The notes under the pieces: generated by a model
Database searches by the model: none
What the model was told of the DNA's origin: nothing
Seen by the model: only the letters and a program-made list of their open reading frames with translations
NCBI GenBank assembly: GCA_021807585.1
Contig: JAKBCQ010000067.1
Location: 1-8,326, forward strand
Source of the DNA: Planctomycetota bacterium
Lineage (GTDB): Bacteria; Planctomycetota; Planctomycetia; Isosphaerales; Isosphaeraceae
Reading direction: 5' to 3'
Length of the DNA: 8,326 nt
Shown: positions 1 to 6,243 of the stretch, one piece after another
Position numbering within the stretch: position 1 is the first letter of the stretch
Layout: each line of letters opens with the position of its first letter
Program-made: the position numbers and the translations under genes

Positions 1-147
1 TGTCCCTTTCCCGATACGTATTCTCTTCCCGAATCGTTGCTCCTGGATGTCGCTTCAAGATCGACATCGATTAAAACAATCATGCATGCACGAATAAAGG
101 ATTCAATGCGAACGTTTTGACGACATCTATCGATTCTTGCATATTTA

Positions 148-164
148 TATAATAGATTAATCTA
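148..164 (+). promoter_or_regulatory. Candidate -10 box with overlapping 12-bp palindrome
   Basis: A perfect TATAAT lies at 148-153 in an AT-rich patch, and TAGATTAATCTA (153-164) is a perfect palindrome just downstream, where a repressor could block initiation. No good -35 lies 16-18 bp upstream; a TTGACG at 117-122 is too far away (25 bp). Transcription from here would give leuB a leader of about 155 nt. Promoter and operator roles are inferred. Confidence 0.3.
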
Positions 165-187
165 CGCACTTTGGACGTTGGATTTTG

Positions 188-266
188 GTGAAGACGGGGA
201 CGAGTGCGATCAAGATCGACCGCGAAGCGTTGCTCAGGCGGCGTCGCCGCGTTACGATCGCCTGAG
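188..266 (+). promoter_or_regulatory. Possible leader peptide and hairpin upstream of leuB
   Basis: A 25-codon frame starts at GTG 188 and stops at TGA 263-265. It contains adjacent Leu codons (TTG CTC, 230-235) followed by five Arg codons. An 8-bp inverted repeat, CTCAGGCG (233-240) and CGCCTGAG (259-266), overlaps it, so its left arm begins at the second Leu codon. A competing pairing, GGCG (237-240) with CGCC (245-248), is possible. The layout recalls leucine attenuation, but the ribosome binding site is weak (GGA, 5 nt spacing), two Leu codons are few, and no U-tract follows. Speculative. Confidence 0.18.
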
Positions 267-307
267 GAAACAAGGGTCGAGGTCGTCGCCTCGAAGGGTT
301 CAAAAGC

Positions 308-312
308 GAGGG
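308..312 (+). promoter_or_regulatory. Ribosome binding site deciding the leuB TTG start
   Basis: GAGGG lies 8 nt before TTG 321. The more upstream in-frame GTG at 204 would add 39 Arg/Ser-rich residues that do not resemble the family. The TTG start places the first beta-strand and the GDG motif at the usual distance from the N-terminus. Confidence 0.55.
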
Positions 313-320
313 TTATCGTC

Positions 321-1439
321 TTGGCGAAGCTAGGTGTGATTGAAGGAGACGGGGTCGGCCCCGAAGTCATCCGCGAGGCGCTCGGCGTTCTCAAATTCGT
401 CGCCGAAAGCGAGGGGCTCGAGATCGCGATCGTCCCCTTCGACCTGGGGGCGAAACGCTTCCACCGTACGGGAGAAGTCCTCCCCGACGGCGAACGCGAC
501 GCACTCTTAAAGCTCGACGCGATCCTCCTCGGCGCCGTCGGCGATCCGACCGTTCCGCCCGGAGTGCTCGAAAAAGGATTGTTGCTCAAACTCCGTTTCG
601 ATTTTCATCAATATATCAATTTGCGACCCGTGCGCCTTTACCCCGGCGTCGAGACGCCGATCCGCGGCAAAGGACCCGCCGACATCGATTTCGTCGTCGT
701 CCGTGAAAATAATGAAGATTTATATGTAGGCGCGGGCGGATTCACACGCAAGGGGACGAGCGAGGAGGTCGCGATTCAAACCTCGATCAACACCCGCGTC
801 GGGGTCGAACGTTGCGTCCGCTACGCGTTCGAACTGGCGCGAACGCGCGCAAGCGAGCGAGCGTTCGCGGGGCTCGCACGCTCCGCGGTCGATCAGGGAA
901 AACGCGGCCGAACGACGCTCGTCGCAAAGACAAACGTTCTTACGTATGCACATGATCTTTGGATGCGGACGTTTAACGAGGTTGCGGTCGATTATCCCGA
1001 GATCGAAGCCGATTATCAGCATGTCGACGCGTGTTGCATGCGGATGATCGTTTCTCCCGAGCGGTTCGACGTGATCGCGACGACGAACATGTTCGGCGAC
1101 ATCATCACCGATATCGGCGCGGTGCTGCAGGGGGGAATGGGATTGGCGGCTTCGGGGAATTTGAATCCCGATCGGACGGCGCCGAGCATGTTCGAGCCCG
1201 TCCACGGATCGGCGCCCGATATCGCGGGAAAGGGGATCGCCAATCCGATCGCGGCGATTTTATCGATCGCGATGATGCTCGATCATCTCGGTTCGACCGC
1301 CGCGGCGAAGCGGGTTCGCGAAGCGGTCGCCGCGGTGCTCGCCGCGGGGGCGCCTCGAACTCCCGATCTCGGCGGCACGGCTTCGACCGCGACCGTCGGC
1401 CGCGCCGTGCTCGATCAACTGAAAAAGGGGACGCGTTAA
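321..1439 (+). CDS. leuB: 3-isopropylmalate dehydrogenase
   Basis: Oxidatively decarboxylates 3-isopropylmalate to 2-ketoisocaproate with NAD+, the third step of leucine synthesis in the cytoplasm. From the TTG start it has 372 residues, typical of the family. Visible motifs: [10 protein letters not shown] near residues 7-16; substrate arginines in LRF, LRP and VVRE (about 92, 102, 128); the Tyr of DLYVGAGG (about 135); the catalytic Lys of AKTNVL (about 203); metal-binding Asp residues in HVDA and FGDIITD (about 236, 260, 264); and the NAD loop [15 protein letters not shown] (about 295-309). From memory it most resembles the actinobacterial type of LeuB. An insertion of about 18 residues precedes the catalytic Lys (about 179-197). 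Homologous tartrate/D-malate dehydrogenases are the main alternative; ENNEDLY in the active-site segment is not the classic LeuB wording. No leuA, leuC or leuD is in view. Confidence 0.87.
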   Translation: MAKLGVIEGDGVGPEVIREALGVLKFVAESEGLEIAIVPFDLGAKRFHRTGEVLPDGERDALLKLDAILLGAVGDPTVPPGVLEKGLLLKLRFDFHQYINLRPVRLYPGVETPIRGKGPADIDFVVVRENNEDLYVGAGGFTRKGTSEEVAIQTSINTRVGVERCVRYAFELARTRASERAFAGLARSAVDQGKRGRTTLVAKTNVLTYAHDLWMRTFNEVAVDYPEIEADYQHVDACCMRMIVSPERFDVIATTNMFGDIITDIGAVLQGGMGLAASGNLNPDRTAPSMFEPVHGSAPDIAGKGIANPIAAILSIAMMLDHLGSTAAAKRVREAVAAVLAAGAPRTPDLGGTASTATVGRAVLDQLKKGTR

Positions 1440-1462
1440 TCGTCTCGTCATCGCGAGACGAT
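1439..1462 (+). terminator. Stem-loop at the leuB stop codon
   Basis: A 9-bp perfect stem (ATCGTCTCG with CGAGACGAT, loop TCATCG) starts at the last base of the leuB stop codon. No U-tract follows on either strand, so it may slow polymerase or protect the transcript rather than act as a classic intrinsic terminator. Confidence 0.45.
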
Positions 1463-1470
1463 CGTTTCGC

Positions 1471-1492
1471 GGCGACGGAGGGAACCGTCGCC
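1471..1492. terminator. Second stem-loop between convergent leuB and argJ
   Basis: GGCGACGG (1471-1478) and CCGTCGCC (1485-1492) form a perfect 8-bp stem with loop AGGGAA. A third copy of the CGTCTCG word (1492-1498) can pair with CGAGACG (1454-1460), enclosing this hairpin and competing with the first one. Its position between converging stop codons suits a bidirectional terminator, but no U-run is present. Confidence 0.42.
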
Positions 1493-1541
1493 GTCTCGTA
1501 TAAACATCACCAAGTTACGCGATCGGATAGACTTACGAAAA

Positions 1542-2735
1542 TTATGTTGTGTAATCCGCGTTGATATGAACATATTCGGCCGTGAGATCGCACGTCCAGA
1601 ACCGCGCGGCGGCGGGTCCTTGGTTGATGGCGAGTTCGATTTTGGTTTCGCGTTCGGATTTGATCGAATTCGAGACGGCGTCGGCGTCGAAGGGGAGGGG
1701 GGCGCCGTTGTGGTATAGCGGGAAGCCGTTGAGCTTGAGTGAAAGCTCGGACTCGTCGAAATCGACTCCGGCGTAGCCCGCGGCGGAGACGATTCGTCCC
1801 CAGTTGGGGTCGCCGCCGGCGATTGCCGTTTTGACGAGCGCGCTTTCGGCGACGGTCTTGGCGATCGCTCGAGCGTCCTCGCGCGTGCGGCATCCCGATA
1901 CGTCGATCGTGATCAAATGCGTGGCGCCCTCGCCGTCGTCGGGAATCATCCGCGCCAGTTCGCGGCATAAATCGGCGACCGAAGCGGCGAACGACGCGAG
2001 CGATTCACCCGCGAGTCGCGAGCCCCCCGCGGCGCCCGACGCCAGTAACAGCACGGTGTCGTTGGTACTCGTGTGTCCCTCGACCGAGATGCAATGAAAC
2101 GATTCGTCGACCGAGGCGCGGAGGATCGCGTCGAGATCGGCCGATGCGACGGCGGCGTCGGTGAGTACGAACGCGAGCATCGTCGCCATCTTCGGGCCCA
2201 TCATCGCCGCGCCTTTGGCGATCCCAAGAAGGTTGATCGCGCGACCGTCGAGCGTGAGCCCGCGCGAAGCGACTTTGATCCGCGTGTCGGTCGTCAGGAT
2301 CGCGTGCGCCGCGTCGAAAAAACTCTCCTGATCGGTCGTCAATCGATCGAACGCCGCTCCGACCCCCGCGGTCAGCTTATCCATCGGTAATTGCCGGCCG
2401 ATGATTCCCGTCGAAGCGACGAGGATTTGATCGGGATCGCAGCCGATCTTGGCGGCGAGCGTCTCGGCGGTCGCTTGGGCGTTGCGCAGGCCCTCGTCGC
2501 CGGTCGCGGCGTTGGCGTTTCCCGCGTTGATCGCGACCCCCATGATCGATTCGGAAGGAACGATGCGTCGATCCCAGCGAACGGGCGCCGCGGCGATCCG
2601 ATTGGTCGTGAAGACTCCCGCCGCGGCGCACGGGTTGGAGGCGACGAAAAGCGCCAGATCGGGCGATCCCGATGGTTTGATTCCCGATCGAACCGCCGCG
2701 GCGCGAAACCCGGCCGGAATATGATATCGTATCAT
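1542..2735 (-). CDS. argJ: Glutamate N-acetyltransferase / ornithine acetyltransferase (ArgJ)
   Basis: Transfers the acetyl group from N2-acetylornithine to glutamate, recycling acetyl in arginine synthesis; bifunctional members also use acetyl-CoA. At 397 residues it has the usual family length. Visible motifs: CAAAGVFTTNR (36-46), INAGNANAATG (69-79), STGIIGRQLPM (108-118) and KMATMLAF (182-189), whose Ala184/Thr185 bond is the expected self-cleavage site giving alpha and beta chains, with Thr185 as nucleophile. GGDPNWGRI follows, and the C-terminus ends in the typical CDLTAEYVHINADY. The sequence does not show whether it is mono- or bifunctional. ATG 2735 is preceded by AGGA (2746-2749) at 10 nt. 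It lies 41 bp behind the SDR gene on the same strand, so co-transcription is likely, although the two have no evident metabolic link. The AT-rich gap has a TATGAT (2766-2761) that could be a -10 of its own. Confidence 0.95.
   Translation of the reverse strand: MIRYHIPAGFRAAAVRSGIKPSGSPDLALFVASNPCAAAGVFTTNRIAAAPVRWDRRIVPSESIMGVAINAGNANAATGDEGLRNAQATAETLAAKIGCDPDQILVASTGIIGRQLPMDKLTAGVGAAFDRLTTDQESFFDAAHAILTTDTRIKVASRGLTLDGRAINLLGIAKGAAMMGPKMATMLAFVLTDAAVASADLDAILRASVDESFHCISVEGHTSTNDTVLLLASGAAGGSRLAGESLASFAASVADLCRELARMIPDDGEGATHLITIDVSGCRTREDARAIAKTVAESALVKTAIAGGDPNWGRIVSAAGYAGVDFDESELSLKLNGFPLYHNGAPLPFDADAVSNSIKSERETKIELAINQGPAAARFWTCDLTAEYVHINADYTT
2721..2735 (-). repeat. Inverted repeat covering the argJ start codon
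   Basis: ATGATA and TATCAT flank a 3-base centre, so the argJ start codon and its next four codons form a perfect 6-bp inverted repeat. In RNA this would be a weak AU hairpin at the start codon; in DNA it could be a protein site. It may be chance, and the encoded residues (MIRYH) suit the ArgJ N-terminus. Confidence 0.25.
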
Positions 2736-2776
2736 AACGAATTAATCCTAAAAACAAAATATCATATCAATATCAA

Positions 2777-3547
2777 TTATTGTGCGGTGTATCCGCCGTC
2801 GATGAAGAGGGTCGAGCCGGTGATGAAGCTCGCGGCTTGGGACGCGAGAAAGACGATCGCGGGGCCGAGTTCCTCGGGATCTCCCCAGCGGCCGAGGGGT
2901 ATTTTGGCGGTGAAGTTCGCGGCGACCGCGGGGTCGTTGAGGAGCGGGAGGTTGATGTCGGTGGCGAACGGCCCGGGACAGATCGCGTTGACGTTGATTC
3001 CGTACGGCGCCCATTCGAGCGCCAGGGTTTTGGTCAACAACGTGAGCCCTCCCTTGCTCGACGCGTACGGAGTGCGCTCGGGGAGGCTGATCTCGCCGAG
3101 CATGCTTGAGATATTAATCACCTTACCATACTTTTTCGCTTTCATCAAAATCGCGACGGCTCGGCAGCAGAGCCAGGGGCCTTTGAGGTTGGCGTCGATC
3201 ACGGCGTCCCAATCGGATTCGGCGAGCCGTTCGATCGGGCCGCGGATGTTGATTCCGGCGTTGTTGACGAGAATATCGATTGTTCCGAATCGATCGATCA
3301 CGCGGGCGAAGGCCGATTCGATATCGGTCGCTCGCGTGACGTCGAGCGCGATTCCGATCGTCTCGGCGCGGGTCGTTTGGGCAATCTCATTCGCCGCGGT
3401 TTCGGCGGCGGCGATATCGCGCGCCGAGACCGCGACCGAAGCCCCCGCCGATGCGAGCGCGAGCGCCGCGGTGCGACCGAGCCCGCGCGCCCCTCCTGTA
3501 ACGATCGCGACCCGCCCGTTCAGCCGAAAGCGATCGAGTACGTTCAT
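2777..3547 (-). CDS. SDR-family NAD(P)-dependent oxidoreductase
   Basis: A classical short-chain dehydrogenase/reductase of 256 residues, the standard length. Visible motifs: cofactor loop TGGARGLG (17-24), Asp69 after beta-3, NNAG (95-98), Asn120, Ser148 in INISS, Tyr161 and Lys165 in YASSK, then NAICPGPFATD (187-197) and the C-terminal FIDGGYT. The full Asn-Ser-Tyr-Lys tetrad is present, so it should be active. An Arg after beta-2 (SARD, 41-44) hints at NADPH but does not settle it. The overall wording resembles gluconate 5-dehydrogenase, 2-deoxygluconate 3-dehydrogenase and FabG-like enzymes; the substrate cannot be read from sequence, so no symbol is given. ATG 3547 is chosen because AAGGA lies 9 nt upstream. 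A 10-bp tandem repeat makes another ATG 10 nt upstream, but it is out of frame. argJ follows after 41 bp. Confidence 0.93.
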   Translation of the reverse strand: MNVLDRFRLNGRVAIVTGGARGLGRTAALALASAGASVAVSARDIAAAETAANEIAQTTRAETIGIALDVTRATDIESAFARVIDRFGTIDILVNNAGINIRGPIERLAESDWDAVIDANLKGPWLCCRAVAILMKAKKYGKVINISSMLGEISLPERTPYASSKGGLTLLTKTLALEWAPYGINVNAICPGPFATDINLPLLNDPAVAANFTAKIPLGRWGDPEELGPAIVFLASQAASFITGSTLFIDGGYTAQ

Positions 3548-3556
3548 CGACGTTCA

Positions 3557-3561
3557 TCCTT
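3557..3561 (-). promoter_or_regulatory. Ribosome binding site of the SDR gene
   Basis: AAGGA on the minus strand lies 9 nt before ATG 3547. The tandem 10-mers at 3541-3550 and 3551-3559 duplicate the start region, giving a decoy ATG in another frame that overlaps the ribosome binding site. Confidence 0.55.
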
Positions 3562-3919
3562 AAAAATCGGCAAATCAGGATCGGTTGAAGGATCGGCGCC
3601 GTCCCTCGCGGCGCGATCGCGACTTCAAGCATCGACAAATCGACCCGCTCGTGCAAGCCGACGGAAGACCTCGAAAAGCCCTTCGGGGTTCGGGTTCGAT
3701 CGGTCGGTTAAACCCTGACGGATCCTCCGATAATTCGTAACTCGAAGATATCAAGGGATTTAGCGAACGCGATACCCGGGTTTGGGGCGCGTCATAACGA
3801 CTGGGAAAACCTTCCGATTTGGGGGTTCTGGATAGTTGGGTGATTTAGGGAAACAGGCTGAAGAGCGGGTCGAGTTCGGGCCGAATTGAGATCTAAGTTG
3901 ACGGTCCCACGCCGGAGGA

Positions 3920-3940
3920 TTCGGCCGCTACGGGGCCGGA
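3920..3940 (+). promoter_or_regulatory. GC-rich hairpin in the YTV gene leader
   Basis: TTCGGCC (3920-3926) can pair with GGCCGGA (3934-3940, one G-U pair) around a 7-nt loop, ending 28 nt before the ribosome binding site. It may be a stabilising or regulatory 5' UTR structure. It matches no riboswitch class I could recall. Confidence 0.3.
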
Positions 3941-3968
3941 AGGCACGAGCAAGGTCGGGATTGTCATC

Positions 3969-3973
3969 AGGAG
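3969..3973 (+). promoter_or_regulatory. Ribosome binding site of the YTV gene
   Basis: AGGAG lies 9 nt before ATG 3983, a strong signal that agrees with the signal peptide beginning at that ATG. Confidence 0.7.
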
Positions 3974-3982
3974 CTACGATCC

Positions 3983-4057
3983 ATGCGCATTCATCTCTCG
4001 GCGTCGATCATCGCCCTGGTGTTGGGGCTGACGGCGACCGAAGGCCCGGCTAGGGCC
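3983..4057 (+). other. Signal peptide of the YTV protein
   Basis: An Arg/His-containing start is followed by a hydrophobic core (ASIIALVLGLTA) and a signal peptidase I type site ARA|AD after residue 25. There is no lipobox Cys, so the mature protein is not a lipoprotein. Confidence 0.8.
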
Positions 4058-6133
4058 GCGGATTACGCCGGCGGCGCCTCGAGTCGCGGCGCCCTGACTT
4101 ATGTGGAAAGTCCGGGCCCAGGCGACTACGTGTTACAAAGACAAACGGTTCTCATGCCTGTGCAAGAGACCGTTTATGAAAGTCAGGCGGTCGCCGTCGA
4201 GCGCGACGTGACCGAGGTCGTCATGCAGCCTCGTACGGTCACGACGATGCGGAACGTGACCGAGAACGTCGTTCAAGAGGTTCCTTACACCGTACAAAAG
4301 CCGGTGTATCGGACGGTGATGCGGCCCGTGACCTACACGGTCGCTCGACCCGTCACTCGGACGATCACCAAGGACGTTTCGTATACCGTCGAGCGTCCCG
4401 TCCGCGAAACGCATATGGAGGCGAGGACCTATCAGGTCGCGCGTCCCGTCCGCGAAACGACGCTTCAATCGCGCGTCTATACGGTGAACCGAACCGTCCA
4501 GGAAACCGCGTATAAAGATCAGATTTATACGGTTTGCCGGCCGGTGCAAGAAACCGTTTACAAAACCGTCCATTTCACGGTGTGCAAGCCCGTGTGTGAG
4601 ACGAAATACCGCAAATGCGTGTACACGGTTTGCCGGCCCGTTCAGCAAACGTGTTACAAGACCGTCGCCGAAACGGTTTGCACGCCGGTGCAGGTGCGGG
4701 CTTTGCAATCGCAAACCTTCACTCAGATGGTTCCGGTGAAAAAGTGCGCGTATAAGCAGGTTCCTTACACGGTTTGTCGCCCGGTGCGCGAAACCGTAAT
4801 GGAGAACCGTTGCTACACCGTCATGACCCCCGTGAAGAAGACGGTGATCAAGAATTGTCAATACACCGTTTGCAAACCCGTTCAAGAAACGACATATCGA
4901 CAAGTTCAATACACGGTGTGTCGACCCGTGCAGACGACCTCGATGCGAACCGTGACCGAGACGTGCTACCAAACCGTTTCTGAAACGGCGTATCGCGATC
5001 AGTGCGAAACGGTATGCACGCCGAAGACGGTTTACAAACAGGTCGCTCGCGAATGCGGCGAATGGACGACGCAATCCGAATTTGTTCCCGGCAAGACGGT
5101 CTGCGTGAACGGGTGCATTTATCAATGTCCCGGCACGTGGGTATGCAAACAGGTTTGGGTTCCGCGGACGGTCGTCGAGAACGTCGCGTGCACCGTGTAT
5201 GAACAACAATCGATTCATCGTCAAGTTCCCTATACGGTTTGCAAGCGTGTTCCGGTGTGTGTGAGCAAGCAGATTCCGGTGACGACGTGTACGATGGTCG
5301 CCGAGAATTGCGTGAAGACGATTCCGGTGACGACGTGCCGGATGGTGAGCGAGACGTGCGTCAAGCAGATCCCCGAGGTCGTTTGCGAGATGGTCGCCAC
5401 GCAATGCGTGAAACAGGTTCCCGTGACGACGTGTCGGATGGTGAGCGAGACGTGCTACAAAACCGTCGCGTACACGGTTTGCGAATCGCAGCCTCGGACG
5501 TGCGTGCGGCAGGTTCCCGTTTGCGTCACCAAGATGGTGTCGAAGACGGTTTGCCGCAAAGTTCCTTATAGCGTCACCAAAATGGTTCCCGAACGGTGCG
5601 TCAAGCAAGTGCCTTATACGGTTACTCGCATGATCAAACAAAACTGTTCTCGGGTCGATCCGTGCACGCTCACTAAGTATATTAAGGAACAGTGCGTTCG
5701 GAAGGTTCCCGTGACGGTTTGTCGGGTCGTCCCCACGCAGTGTGTGAAGCAGGTTCCGGTGACGACGTGTCGAATGGTTTGCGAGACGCGTCAGTGCCAG
5801 GTTCCCGTCACGACGTGCCGAATGGTCGCCGAGACGTGCGTTCGTAAGGTGTGTGAGACGGTTTGCGAGACGGTTTGCGAGCAGCGCGTCAAATGCGTTC
5901 CCGAGACGATCTGCGAGATGCAAACGGTACAATGCGTTCGCCGCGAATGCGTTCCCGTGTGCAAGCAGATTCCCGTGACGACGACGACGTGCGTACCGAT
6001 TTGCGTGGTCAAGAAGGTGACCGAGTGCAAGACGGTGTGCGTTCCCAAGACCGTGTGTCGTCAGGTCCCCGTCGAGGTGTGCGTGAAGGTTCCGGTTTGT
6101 CCGCCGGCGCCGTGCCCGCCCCCTTGCCCGTAA
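3983..6133 (+). CDS. Secreted cysteine-rich YTV-repeat protein, probable cell-wall protein
   Basis: A 716-residue exported protein almost entirely made of tandem repeats. Residues 1-25 are a signal peptide ending ARA before ADYAG. After a linker with degenerate repeats (about 26-101), 16 units of exactly 16 residues run from 102 to 357 (model YTVCRPVQETxYKxVP). A non-repeat Cys-rich module follows (358-416), then 15 more 16-residue units (417-656, model VTTCRMVSETCVKQVP) and a tail ending in CPPAPCPPPCP. By hand count there are about 64 cysteines, the first at residue 185. YTV repeats were described in Rhodopirellula baltica and associated with the cystine-rich planctomycete cell wall. A disulphide-cross-linked envelope role is inferred. 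There is no membrane anchor or enzyme motif. It is probably monocistronic, ending at a strong terminator. Unlike its neighbours it lacks CGATCG words. A long antisense open frame over it is an artefact of the codon-phased repeat. Confidence 0.9.
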   Translation: MRIHLSASIIALVLGLTATEGPARAADYAGGASSRGALTYVESPGPGDYVLQRQTVLMPVQETVYESQAVAVERDVTEVVMQPRTVTTMRNVTENVVQEVPYTVQKPVYRTVMRPVTYTVARPVTRTITKDVSYTVERPVRETHMEARTYQVARPVRETTLQSRVYTVNRTVQETAYKDQIYTVCRPVQETVYKTVHFTVCKPVCETKYRKCVYTVCRPVQQTCYKTVAETVCTPVQVRALQSQTFTQMVPVKKCAYKQVPYTVCRPVRETVMENRCYTVMTPVKKTVIKNCQYTVCKPVQETTYRQVQYTVCRPVQTTSMRTVTETCYQTVSETAYRDQCETVCTPKTVYKQVARECGEWTTQSEFVPGKTVCVNGCIYQCPGTWVCKQVWVPRTVVENVACTVYEQQSIHRQVPYTVCKRVPVCVSKQIPVTTCTMVAENCVKTIPVTTCRMVSETCVKQIPEVVCEMVATQCVKQVPVTTCRMVSETCYKTVAYTVCESQPRTCVRQVPVCVTKMVSKTVCRKVPYSVTKMVPERCVKQVPYTVTRMIKQNCSRVDPCTLTKYIKEQCVRKVPVTVCRVVPTQCVKQVPVTTCRMVCETRQCQVPVTTCRMVAETCVRKVCETVCETVCEQRVKCVPETICEMQTVQCVRRECVPVCKQIPVTTTTCVPICVVKKVTECKTVCVPKTVCRQVPVEVCVKVPVCPPAPCPPPCP
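4286..5053 (+). repeat. 48-bp tandem repeat array 1 (16 YTV units)
   Basis: Sixteen consecutive 48-bp units encode residues 102-357 with no indel. Unit starts fall at residues 102, 118, 134 and so on to 342. The aromatic first position is Tyr or Phe in most units, with Glu in three. Units 1-5 have no cysteine; from unit 6 Cys appears at position 4 of most units (YTVC). DNA units have diverged through synonymous and replacement changes, so the array is old rather than a recent expansion. Confidence 0.9.
5054..5230 (+). other. Non-repeat Cys-rich module inside the YTV protein
   Basis: Residues 358-416 do not follow the 16-residue pattern and shift the phase (unit starts 342 and 417 differ by 75). 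The segment has Cys at 358, 374, 378, 382, 388 and 403, and the landmark CPGTWVCKQVWVPRTVVEN (382-400) with three tryptophans in the module. Related CPG-W / VWVP segments recur, as I recall, in other planctomycete YTV proteins. It may be a hinge or a small disulphide-rich domain. Confidence 0.6.
5231..5950 (+). repeat. 48-bp tandem repeat array 2 (15 units)
   Basis: Fifteen in-register 48-bp units encode residues 417-656. The consensus has Cys at positions 4 and 11, so many units have two. Some units are nearly identical in DNA, for example those starting about 5327 and 5423, two units apart, which suggests local duplication or conversion. The first unit, like units elsewhere in this array, still reads YTV, showing common descent with array 1. 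Confidence 0.88.
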
Positions 6134-6180
6134 GCAGTTTAGGTTTGAATATCTGACGTAACGATAAAGAAATTCACATC

Positions 6181-6211
6181 AACACCCTCCGGTTTAACCG
6201 GAGGGTGTTTT
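6181..6211 (+). terminator. Strong intrinsic terminator after the YTV gene
   Basis: AACACCCTCCGG (6181-6192) and CCGGAGGGTGTT (6198-6209) form a perfect 12-bp stem with a 5-nt loop, followed by T residues to 6211. It lies 47 bp after the YTV stop codon and ends 32 bp before the convergent thrC-like stop codon. The minus-strand continuation is mildly T-rich, so it may also stop that gene. Confidence 0.88.
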
Positions 6212-6243
6212 CGCGCGCCGATCAGAGGATGATCGGTCGACCG

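Larger units (their letters stand above)
1..320. other. Non-coding region upstream of leuB
   Basis: No convincing gene is visible. Short open frames run in from the left edge (one plus-strand frame is open to a TGA at 118-120), so the tail of an upstream gene cannot be excluded, but it has no recognisable motif. The segment from about 90 to 165 is clearly more AT-rich than the rest of the window, as expected of a promoter region. The remainder holds the leuB leader candidates listed separately. Confidence 0.5.
3548..3982. other. Divergent intergenic region between the SDR and YTV genes
   Basis: These 435 bp carry no supported gene. Frames crossing it on either strand lack a ribosome binding site or family features. 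It should hold the promoters of both divergent genes, but I see no convincing -35/-10 pair: TTGACG at 3898-3903 has no -10 partner. An imperfect palindrome TTCGG-G-CCGAA sits at 3875-3885. The GATC word is as frequent here as in the flanking metabolic genes. Confidence 0.5.

Noticed and set aside
204..320. N-terminal extension of leuB from GTG 204
   Set aside because: The extension is Arg/Ser-rich, not family-like, and TTG 321 has a better placed ribosome binding site.
1471..1492. Classic rho-independent terminator
   Set aside because: The stem is perfect but no U-tract follows on either strand, so it is reported only as a terminator candidate.
2391..3563. Long plus-strand open frame across argJ and the SDR gene
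   Set aside because: It is antisense to two clear enzymes with intact catalytic motifs. High GC and phased codon bias explain the missing stops.
3911..3960. Riboswitch (cobalamin or c-di-GMP) upstream of the YTV gene
   Set aside because: Fragments such as GGCCGGAAGGC recall a B12 box, but the conserved core elements of these classes are missing.
4133..5932. 599-residue open frame on the minus strand inside the YTV gene
   Set aside because: The 48-bp repeat is a multiple of three, so an absence of stops in one antisense unit is copied along the array. The product is a repetitive His/Arg/Leu/Asn-rich sequence with no ribosome binding site or family features, whereas the plus strand has a signal peptide and a known repeat family.
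4286..5950. CRISPR-like interpretation of the regular repeats
   Set aside because: The 48-bp period is in coding frame, units vary throughout, there is no repeat/spacer alternation and no cas gene.
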